From positions 124,001 to 188,000 of the forward strand of contig NZ_CP038636.1 of the NCBI RefSeq assembly GCF_004768545.1: a DNA stretch of 64,000 bases, read 5' to 3'. Source of the stretch: Cupriavidus oxalaticus (GTDB taxonomy: Bacteria; Pseudomonadota; Gammaproteobacteria; Burkholderiales; Burkholderiaceae). The position numbers were made by a program, and so were the translations under genes. The notes under the pieces are model-generated. The model worked only from the letters and a program-made list of their open reading frames with translations. It made no database searches and had not been told where the DNA came from. The stretch's first letter is position 1, and each line of letters starts with the position of its first letter. Of the stretch, positions 55,390-62,603 are shown in pieces.

Positions 55390-55617
55390 ATGTCAAAGCA
55401 AATCTTGTTGCTGATGTCGGCGGTTGCCGCCTTCGGCGCCGGTGTCGCGCATGCTGGCATCGGCATGCGTGATGTCTATACCGATGGCGCCAGGATTGGG
55501 ACGCAAGATATCTATACCAATGGCGGCAGAGCAATCATCGATCGCCCAGACGTGTTCCTGGATGGCGCGAGAATTACTAACCGCGATGGCTTGATCGAGG
55601 AAGGCGCTCAAAGGTAA
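55390..55617 (+). CDS. Small secreted protein with D-x-[YF]-T-[DN]-G-[AG]-R repeats (75 aa)
   Basis: Signal peptide (KQILLLMSAVAAFGAGVAHA) and a mature chain of about 53 residues made almost entirely of repeats: DVYTDGAR (28-35), DIYTNGGR (40-47), DVFLDGAR (54-61) and a degenerate DGLIEEGAQR end. Same family as the protein at 26238-26591. AAGGAG lies eight bases before the ATG. A GC hairpin follows. Function unknown; the regular D-x-aromatic motif with Asp and Arg could bind metal or a surface partner. Confidence 0.87.
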   Translation: MSKQILLLMSAVAAFGAGVAHAGIGMRDVYTDGARIGTQDIYTNGGRAIIDRPDVFLDGARITNRDGLIEEGAQR

Positions 55618-55641
55618 TTGCCGCCTGATCAGAACAAACTA

Positions 55642-55666
55642 CGGGGCGCTCCGCATGAGCGCCCCG
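55642..55666. terminator. GC hairpin after the small secreted protein
   Basis: CGGGGCGCT-CCGCATG-AGCGCCCCG, 9-bp perfect stem, 24 bases after the stop; no T run follows. It lies between this gene and the convergent LysR gene. Confidence 0.5.
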
Positions 55667-55682
55667 CGTTGCTACGCAGTTA

Positions 55683-56594
55683 TCACTGCAGAGCAGCCAG
55701 GCGCTGACGGCACAGGCTTACGAACTGCTGGGCCGCAGTGGATTGGCCTTGGGTCGGATGAAAGGCAAGGATTGCCCGGAACCGAACGGGCGCGGAGAGT
55801 GGTACGCTTCGCAGCCCGAGGGCGACGTAGATACGGGCCACCAATGGATTGGTGATCGCGAGGCCAGCGCCGGCCAAGGCGAGGGAACACTGCGTGTGGC
55901 TATAAGGTGTGGTTGCTACGAAACGCGGCTCGATGCCGAGCTCGGCAAAGCACGCTTGCAGCCGGCGTTGCGCAGGATCCGCAGCGTCCAAGCCGATTAA
56001 CGGTACGTCGATCAGATCCTCGATTCCGACCTTTGCGCGCGTCGCGAAAGGATGCGTCGCGGGCGCGACGCAAACGGCCTGCACTGAATAGAATTCGGAC
56101 GCAGTCAGACCACTGGTGTCCGCCTCGTCGCCCATGAACGCGATATCGAGTTCGCGTTGAAGCAAGCGTTCGCGCAAGCCCCGCGAGCTGTCGACCTCCA
56201 GCTGGCAACGAACGCGGGGATAGCTGTGAATGAAATCGGCCACCGAAGACGGTATCACGCTGGACGCCATGGCGTGCAAGGCCCCCACGCGCAGGACCGT
56301 GTCTTCGTGGGAACGCAATTGATCGATCTTGCGTTGCACAGCGTCAAGCCCGACATAGACGCGCTCGACTTCGTCCATCAGCGACGCCGCCTCCGGTGTC
56401 GGCACCATACGGCCTTTGGTTCGATCGAACAGTCTTAACCGCGCTGCGTTTTCCAGTTGTAGCACGATCTGTGTCACGGCGGGCTGGCTGATGTGCAACG
56501 CTTCGGCGGCCCGGCGCGCCGATCCCAGACGCATCACCATGCGAAACACCTCGATTTGCCGAGCGCTGATCACGATGTCGGCGGCTGTTCCCAT
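55683..56594 (-). CDS. LysR-family transcriptional regulator
   Basis: A 303-residue regulator: winged helix QIEVFRMVMRLGSARRAAEALHISQPAVTQIVLQLE, then the effector domain. ATG 56594 has AGGGTGGAT before it. Divergent from the threonine-synthase-like/Bug pair, with an exact T-N11-A box in between, so it most likely controls that pair. Confidence 0.92.
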   Translation of the reverse strand: MGTAADIVISARQIEVFRMVMRLGSARRAAEALHISQPAVTQIVLQLENAARLRLFDRTKGRMVPTPEAASLMDEVERVYVGLDAVQRKIDQLRSHEDTVLRVGALHAMASSVIPSSVADFIHSYPRVRCQLEVDSSRGLRERLLQRELDIAFMGDEADTSGLTASEFYSVQAVCVAPATHPFATRAKVGIEDLIDVPLIGLDAADPAQRRLQACFAELGIEPRFVATTPYSHTQCSLALAGAGLAITNPLVARIYVALGLRSVPLSAPVRFRAILAFHPTQGQSTAAQQFVSLCRQRLAALQ

Positions 56595-56604
56595 ATCCAC
56601 CCTA

Positions 56605-56617
56605 TAAGTTTTACTTA
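56605..56617. promoter_or_regulatory. LysR-type box (T-N11-A)
   Basis: TAAGT-TTT-ACTTA, a perfect inverted repeat of the exact T-N11-A form, 11 bases upstream of the LysR start in the divergent promoter region. A second inverted repeat, CAGGT-CACTATC-ACCTG (56668-56684), lies just before the plus-strand gene. Confidence 0.65.
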
Positions 56618-56694
56618 ACTTGATTATCGAAACGCCCGCGTTGCCCCAGGGTGCCTTCGCATAGACTCAGGTCACTATCACCTGGGCTTCTACC

Positions 56695-57867
56695 ATGCGC
56701 GCCAGCCACTCTCCGCATCTCACCGAACCGCTTGTCAACCCGGCGATGCACGCCCTGCAATGCATTACGTGTCACGCCCAATATCCGGTCAGTGACATGC
56801 CGGAAGGGTGCACGGCCTGCGCAAGCGCTGGCCGGCCAAGCAGTCTCGAAGTGGCCTACCATCTCCAGGCCCTTGATTTTGCACCAAAAAGCGGAAGTTA
56901 TATGTGGGGGCATTGGCAGCCCTACCTGGAAGGCGTGTCGCTGGGAGAGGGCGCCACGCCATGCGTGCCGGTTCGAACCCTTGCTTCGCTAGCAGACGTG
57001 GCCTCCATCTGGCTCAAGAATGAAGGCGCAAATCCTACGGGATCGCACAAGGATCGCATGTCGGCGCAGGCCGTAAGCCGGGCTCTCGATATTGGCGCGA
57101 GCGAGGTGGTACTGGCGTCAAGCGGCAACGCCGCAGTCTCGGCCGCGGCCTATTGCGCCGCCGCGGGTCTGGCCTGCGAAGTCGCGACCTACCAGGCGCT
57201 TCCATCCGTGTTTGACGCGGCCTTGCGCTATTACGGCGCACGGCGTGTTATTTGCGACAACGGTCACGCGCGATGGGAACATGTCCGCCGCCGCGTCAAG
57301 GAGGCGGGAGCCTTTGCGCTGACCAACTATAGCGTGCCCGCAGTGGGCAGCCCGGTATTTGGTGTTGAAGGTTACCGCGCTGTCGCACTGGAGTGGGTGG
57401 TTCAAGGATGCCGCCCCGACCATGTCATGGTGCCAACAGCGCGGGGGGATTTGTTGTGGGGCATCTATAGCGCGCTGCGGGACCTCGTCGCCCTGGGGCA
57501 CGTCGCGAAGATGCCTCGCCTTTGGGCGATCGAGCCGTTTCCACGGCTTTCGCGCGTGCTGGCGGGCGCGTCGCAGCAGTCCGACTTCCCAGGCACGACC
57601 CAACAATTTTCCACCGCCGGGTCAACCGTTACTGCCCAGCAGGTCCACGCAGTCAGGCAATCGGGAGGTGGCGCGGTGGTCATCGATGACGCTGCAGCAC
57701 GCGCGGGCACCCGCCAGCTCGCTGCCGCCGGTTTTTGGGTCGAACTGTGTGCGGGGGCGGGGCTGGCTGCCGCGCAAGCGCTGCGTGCCGACGGGCGCAT
57801 CGACAAAGCGGAAGCCGTCATGCTGATGCTGACTGCACGCGGCGAACGCGATCCGGGACAAGCATGA
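56695..57867 (+). CDS. Threonine synthase-like PLP enzyme with N-terminal Cys ribbon
   Basis: A fold-type II PLP protein of 390 residues. Residues about 23-42 hold a zinc-ribbon-like pair (LQCITCHAQY and GCTACAS) as in some threonine synthases. The PLP Lys is in NPTGSHKDRM (about 119) and the phosphate loop is SSGNAAVSAAA. Beta-elimination/replacement or racemisation on a hydroxy- or phospho-amino acid is expected. It is coupled to a Bug receptor (4-base overlap), so a catabolic or transport-linked task is more likely than threonine synthesis. Confidence 0.87.
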   Translation: MRASHSPHLTEPLVNPAMHALQCITCHAQYPVSDMPEGCTACASAGRPSSLEVAYHLQALDFAPKSGSYMWGHWQPYLEGVSLGEGATPCVPVRTLASLADVASIWLKNEGANPTGSHKDRMSAQAVSRALDIGASEVVLASSGNAAVSAAAYCAAAGLACEVATYQALPSVFDAALRYYGARRVICDNGHARWEHVRRRVKEAGAFALTNYSVPAVGSPVFGVEGYRAVALEWVVQGCRPDHVMVPTARGDLLWGIYSALRDLVALGHVAKMPRLWAIEPFPRLSRVLAGASQQSDFPGTTQQFSTAGSTVTAQQVHAVRQSGGGAVVIDDAAARAGTRQLAAAGFWVELCAGAGLAAAQALRADGRIDKAEAVMLMLTARGERDPGQA

Positions 57868-58862
57868 TTTCCAAACAACCTGCGGGGCCACTCATGAGCT
57901 TGCGTTCTCCATTTATTGCCATCACTTTTTGCCTCTCGGCGCACGTGCCGTCGGCCCTGGCCGCCTATCCTGAAAAGCCGATTCGATTGATCGTGCCCTG
58001 GGCTGCCGGTGGCAGTACCGATGCACTGGCCCGTGCGTTGGCACAACGCATGAGCGAAACGATGGGCCAGCCTGTCGTTGTCGACAATCGCGCGGGCGCT
58101 TCCGGCCGCATCGGCGCCGACATGTTGGCAAAGTCGGCCCCTGACGGCTACACGCTGGGTGTCATTGAACTGGCGCATACCGTTGCACCGTCCGTGTTCC
58201 GCCAGATTTCATACGATGTGTTGCGCGACTTTGCGCCCGTTTCATTGCTTGGCGAGGCACCCCTTGTCTTGTTCGTGGATAGCACGCACTATCGAGCAGG
58301 CGACATCCAACGGTTCCTTGCGGACTCACGCAAGGCAGGAATGCCCCTGCAGCTTGCCACAAGCGGGAACGGCACAATTAGCCATCTGGCCGCCAAGATG
58401 CTGGAAACCCAGACTGGGATCCCGGTCGATGCCGTGCCATATCGGGGCTCGGCGCCGGCGCTGACCGATGTGTCTGCGCAACTGGTCAAAGGCCATTTCG
58501 CAACCCTGGCAAGCGGCAGCAGCCTCCTTGGTGGCAGTAAGATCTCGGCGCTGATGGTGACTGGTCCGGCGCGTGTGTCTTCGCTTCCTGGCGTTCCCAC
58601 TGCGGCAGAAGCCAAGCTTCCGGGATTGCAGGTCAGCCAATGGTGGGCCCTGGTGGCACCCGCGCGAACACCGTCGACCGTCGTGAGCAAGCTGGCGGGC
58701 GAAGTCCGCTCGGCATTGGTGAGTCCGCAGACCAAAGCACGGCTCGACAGCCAGGGTATCGATCTCAAAGCATCGTCACCTGCTCAACTCGGAGATCGGC
58801 TTCGCGAAGAGGTGGATCGTTGGGCGAGCCTGGTGAAACAAGCTGGCATTCAACCCGAATAA
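57864..58862 (+). CDS. Bug family (TctC) substrate-binding protein
   Basis: Periplasmic receptor of about 332 residues (or 322 from ATG 57894): signal peptide FIAITFCLSAHVPSALA, then YPEKPIRLIVPWAAGGSTD, VVDNRAGASGRIG, VPYRGSAPALTDV and LPGVPTAAEAKLP. The ATG overlaps the upstream stop (ATGA). More distant from the two WTNKP-type receptors. Likely captures the substrate of the PLP enzyme. Confidence 0.92.
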   Translation: MISKQPAGPLMSLRSPFIAITFCLSAHVPSALAAYPEKPIRLIVPWAAGGSTDALARALAQRMSETMGQPVVVDNRAGASGRIGADMLAKSAPDGYTLGVIELAHTVAPSVFRQISYDVLRDFAPVSLLGEAPLVLFVDSTHYRAGDIQRFLADSRKAGMPLQLATSGNGTISHLAAKMLETQTGIPVDAVPYRGSAPALTDVSAQLVKGHFATLASGSSLLGGSKISALMVTGPARVSSLPGVPTAAEAKLPGLQVSQWWALVAPARTPSTVVSKLAGEVRSALVSPQTKARLDSQGIDLKASSPAQLGDRLREEVDRWASLVKQAGIQPE

Positions 58863-59699
58863 GCGGCGTCGGCTGCTTCGTCGCACCCGCCCCCGCCCCA
58901 AGTGATGGACCGCGTCCCGGGGGTAGCTGGCCGCAACCTACCGGGTTCCATGCCCGGCCAGCACTAGAACGGGAAGCGCGCACAGCGGCCGTGGTGCCTG
59001 GGCTGGGCAGGCCATGATGGTGGAGGGCGCCCTTGAAATCCCCCGCGAATGCCTGGCGACTCACCGGTATGCCTGCGGGGCGCCAGCGGCGGAACAGCCG
59101 ACGTCGTGCATTGAGAGTGGCGTGCTTCACCGTCGGTTGCCGGCCGCGTTGCCCGGCATGCCTGTTGCGAACATCGGACCGGGATGTTCCCGAGCGCTTT
59201 GAGCACTGATGGGATTAAGTCCTTATAAATGCAATTAACTGCCCACTAGCGAGTTCTCCAGACTTTGTGTTGAGTCAGGCGAGCTGCGGGCCGCCTGACT
59301 CTCGGCGCTCTCCCAGGCAGCGCGCAGATCCATCGCGCTCGGCTGGTCACGCCGCACCGACGACGCCAACCGCTTCGTGTACACGTCTGACGACGATGCG
59401 GGGTATATCGCCGCCTGCCGCTTTTGGCATCGACGACGGTCTGGTCCTGGCTGCTGCAGGAATACGGCGAGCCTCATGATGGTGCAATCTCAAGAAGGCA
59501 GTCGACGAGCTGCCGCGACGATCAGCGTCGAAGCCGGCGCGCCGTGTTTGCGCGTCCTGGACGCGACGTCAGGCAGCGTTAGTGCTTGGATGTTTCAGGT
59601 GGTCTGTCACGCAAAAGGCTGGTGGGTTCGCCGAGGGCGAAGCCGAAAGCGCGTAGCGGCAGGGCGGCGCACCCATTTTTTGGTCAGTCCTCGCCTGGC
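58863..59699. other. Long intergenic region, no gene recognised
   Basis: More than 800 bases with only short frames in conflict with one another, no good ribosome sites and no family I recognise. Base composition is still GC-rich, with a brief AT-rich patch at 59215-59245. Most likely decayed genes between the Bug operon and the toxin-antitoxin module. Confidence 0.4.
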
Positions 59700-59984
59700 T
59701 CAACCGGGCGACGGCCATTGCTGCGCGGCATGGAGTACCCGCAGGATCCGGATGGAGGTGGCATCCACGGCGTACACGACCAGGTAGTTGGCCGCCACGA
59801 CCATCTCGCGCGTGCCCGCGACGCGGCCGGCTCGGTAGAGCTCGGGGTGTTCCGGCAGCCGTGCCGCTTTCGCTTCGAGGTCGTCCTTCAGGCTCTGGGC
59901 CGCATCCGGATTATCATCCGAGATGTAGTCAACGATGGCGAGAAGATCGGCCCTGGCCCACCGCGTCCATTCAACCGCGCGCAC
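59700..59984 (-). CDS. Type II toxin, ParE/RelE superfamily
   Basis: A 94-residue toxin: VEWTRWARADLLAIVDYISDDNPDAAQSL starts the ParE fold, then GRVAGTREMVVAANYLVVYAVDATSIRILRVLHAAQQWP with the closing strand. The ATG lies 14 bases inside the antitoxin frame, so translation is coupled. Closest in pattern to ParE toxins that act on gyrase. Confidence 0.92.
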   Translation of the reverse strand: MRAVEWTRWARADLLAIVDYISDDNPDAAQSLKDDLEAKAARLPEHPELYRAGRVAGTREMVVAANYLVVYAVDATSIRILRVLHAAQQWPSPG

Positions 59985-60267
59985 GGCGTTTCCGGTCGAT
60001 CAGCGCCTGAACGTCGTCCATGACCTGGTCATGCGGGAGCGGCGGGGCCGGGTCGGTCAGCGCTTGCTGGACCTTTGCGCGGAACCAAGCATCATAGGTC
60101 TCGGGATCCGTCGTCAGACCGGGCGGCAGCCCGCCCTCCTTGGCGATCCGTGTCAACAGGATGCGAACTGCGTCGGACACGGTTAGCCCGACGCTGGCAA
60201 GGTTTTGCGTGGCCCGGGCTTTAAGGTCGTCGTCCACCCGGATGTGCAACATTGAAGTATGCGCCAT
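59971..60267 (-). CDS. Type II antitoxin, RelB/DinJ family (ribbon-helix-helix)
   Basis: A 98-residue antitoxin: MLHIRVDDDLKARATQNLASVGLTVSDAVRILLTRIAKEGGLP is the RelB/DinJ ribbon-helix-helix, followed by a toxin-binding tail. AGGAG before ATG 60267. Its operator lies at 60293-60321. Confidence 0.93.
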   Translation of the reverse strand: MAHTSMLHIRVDDDLKARATQNLASVGLTVSDAVRILLTRIAKEGGLPPGLTTDPETYDAWFRAKVQQALTDPAPPLPHDQVMDDVQALIDRKRRARG

Positions 60268-60292
60268 GGAAATCTCCTATGCTTGGACCTGC

Positions 60293-60321
60293 ATTATGCA
60301 TCTCAATTGAGATACAACCAA
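60293..60321 (-). promoter_or_regulatory. Promoter with operator palindrome of the RelB/ParE module
   Basis: Minus strand: -35 TTGGTT (60321-60316), 17-base spacer, -10 CATAAT (60298-60293). A perfect 14-bp palindrome ATCTCAATTGAGAT (60300-60313) sits in the spacer, where a RelB dimer would block the polymerase. Confidence 0.82.
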
Positions 60322-60738
60322 GGGGTGAGCGCGGGACCGTGGTATCCGCATGCGCCACGCCACGTTCAGGCGCGATCACGGTGCCAAGGCGGGGCACTCG
60401 AGCTGGGCTGGAGGGGCTGCGGTCGCGCATCTGGCCGCCTCGCCGTGGTCTAGCCCATGGGGCCAACGGGCCCAGCCGACGTCCAGCCAAAATGTGCCCT
60501 ATTATCAACATAAGGCCAGAAGAGCGATTTTTTGCCGGCTGCCGGAAGGTTACGTTAATGGGCAGGGCGGACGTTTGTTGGCGCCGCCAGCCCCTCAGCC
60601 GGCCGTCGACGCACCGGGCTCGAAAGAAACGGCAGCATCGAAATGCGCTGGCGAGAACATCTGACGCTCTAGGGCGCAGGCGAGCGGCAGGAAGTAAATT
60701 ATCTGGATGTGGACGCAATTGTTGCCGCATCGCAGTCA
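60322..60738. other. Intergenic region, no gene recognised
   Basis: Between the toxin-antitoxin promoter and the end of the patatin lipoprotein gene. Frames in all directions are short and unsupported. A locally AT-richer patch at 60495-60535 may be foreign or relic DNA. Confidence 0.4.
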
Positions 60739-62202
60739 TTAGGGTTGTCCGGCGCCTTGCTCGCTTGGGGGCACAATCGTGGCCCCGACATCCCTTAGCA
60801 GCCGCTGGAAATCGGGCGACGCCAAGATAATCTTGCCCGCGGCTGCCCGAAGCCGGTCGACGGCCTCGGCTGACAGGGAGAACGAGGTGGGCAGTTGGTT
60901 CAGGTAGTCCAGCTCCGTCTTGTCTGTCAACTGCGCGAACGATACATCGATAGCGTAGATGGTCGTGTCCGGCGTGCGCAGCGTCTTGGCTATGGCAGCA
61001 TCCTTGTTCGCCGCGAAGGCGGAGGACTGACGGACCTGGCGCATGGCATGCCACCGCGCCTGGCTGTCCTTCAACAACTCGGTGGCCTCATAGGAATAGT
61101 GGTCAATCGGAACGCCCGTCGCTTTGACCAGTATTTCCAGCGTACCGGGCGGAGACTCGGATTTGTCCCACGCTGTCCTGGGCGTGGAGAGCGAGTTGAC
61201 GACAAAAACAACGATCCTGCGTGTACGGTCGAGCGGGCTAGGCTGGCCGACCAGATGCAGCGCTTCGATCAACTCAAGGGAATCCAGCACGCTGCGCATG
61301 CCCAGATTGTCGGAGACACCGCCATCGACGAGATGAATGTAGGGCCGCTCGATACTGTTTTCCAGTTCCGCCTCCTCTTTCAGGTGGCGGGTCGCACGCG
61401 CAGCCGGCCGCGGTGCATCGTTCGTATTGATAAACGGCCTGACCCATTCGGGTGCAGCGTAGCCACAGTTGCCCCCGTAGTTGTTGAGCGTCACGGGCGT
61501 CAGAACGACGGGGACTGCCGACGAGGCAGCCGCGGCACGCGCAAGCCGTACTGCATTCAGGTCCGAGCACAGTACGTCGAAGGTGGTCTGGGTGAAGGCC
61601 AGGCGGGCGCCTGTGGAAATGTCGGTGGCAGAGGCGATGATGAACGGGCCGTTCGCGCGATTCAGGTCGCCAAAGGTCGCACCGTTGAACAGTATCTCGT
61701 CGTACAGATCGGCCGCAAGCTCAGAGCGGCCCCAGCCTCCCGACCACAAGGATGGCCAGTAGGCAGGGTTGAGTGTGCGCCAAGTAATCTCTCCCTGAAC
61801 GTCGCGCTTGAGGAATCGCTGTTCGTAATCGTCGAAGAGCTTTTCGCCATAGAGCCCATAGGCAAGAGCGGTAAAGCTGCCGCCAGACACGCCGGTAATG
61901 ACGCCGACATGGTCAAGCAGGCGCGATCGGTTGCCCCTTGGTCCAACGACTTCCGTGTTCCGCAGGAATTCGAGCACGCCATAGGAGAAAGCAGCGGCGC
62001 GAGTGCCGCCACCTGAAAAGGCCAGGACCACCAGGTTTTCGCTAGTGGCCGAATACTGCGGGCGCGTGGTGAATCGATAGCCGGTATTGGGGTCGGCATG
62101 GGCCAGCGGCGGGTTGACTGGCCGGCTCGCGCAGCCGCAGATGAGGAGCGATGCCGCCAGTACCGCCAATACCGCCGATGCCGGCTTCGAAAGACGTCTC
62201 AT
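60739..62202 (-). CDS. Patatin-like phospholipase, outer- or inner-membrane lipoprotein
   Basis: A 487-residue protein with a lipoprotein signal (LAVLAASLLICGCAS, lipobox Cys at about 24). The patatin fold shows the oxyanion loop LAFSGGGTRAAAFSYG, nucleophile Ser in GVSGGSF and the Asp in DGGVSDNLG. ATG 62202 has GGAG five bases before it. The frame is also open upstream through a GA repeat to ATG 62277, which would add an Arg-Glu repeat before the signal peptide. A 35-bp TC/GA microsatellite lies 26 bases from the start codon. Confidence 0.93.
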   Translation of the reverse strand: MRRLSKPASAVLAVLAASLLICGCASRPVNPPLAHADPNTGYRFTTRPQYSATSENLVVLAFSGGGTRAAAFSYGVLEFLRNTEVVGPRGNRSRLLDHVGVITGVSGGSFTALAYGLYGEKLFDDYEQRFLKRDVQGEITWRTLNPAYWPSLWSGGWGRSELAADLYDEILFNGATFGDLNRANGPFIIASATDISTGARLAFTQTTFDVLCSDLNAVRLARAAAASSAVPVVLTPVTLNNYGGNCGYAAPEWVRPFINTNDAPRPAARATRHLKEEAELENSIERPYIHLVDGGVSDNLGMRSVLDSLELIEALHLVGQPSPLDRTRRIVVFVVNSLSTPRTAWDKSESPPGTLEILVKATGVPIDHYSYEATELLKDSQARWHAMRQVRQSSAFAANKDAAIAKTLRTPDTTIYAIDVSFAQLTDKTELDYLNQLPTSFSLSAEAVDRLRAAAGKIILASPDFQRLLRDVGATIVPPSEQGAGQP

Positions 62203-62222
62203 GGATTCTCCGGGACGGTCGT

Positions 62223-62268
<46 letters not shown>

Positions 62269-62603
62269 GATGCGCAAACTTGGCTTTCAGGAAACGGGCC
62301 ACTACCAGCCATTCAGCATAGTCGGAAATCCGGCACGGCTCGATCGCGGCGAGCAGCAGACCGTATTTTTCCGGTCCACTGGGCTGTTGCGATACCACAT
62401 GAGCGCACGCTGCCTGCGGGGATTTCTGTGACGAAGGGAGCGAGAAACCCAGTGAGCCGGAACTTGCAGGATTACGCCCGCAAACGCTCGCCCACACATC
62501 CGGGGAGACGTGGTGCATGGAAGCGTAGCAGGAAGCTAGCACTGCAGTTGAAAGCGCAGTGAGCCGCGGTGGCCCATCCCACTAACAAATCAACGCGTCA
62601 ACG

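Noticed and set aside
60322..60738. A possible small protein at 60350-60664
   Set aside because: No ribosome site, no motif and competing frames on both strands.
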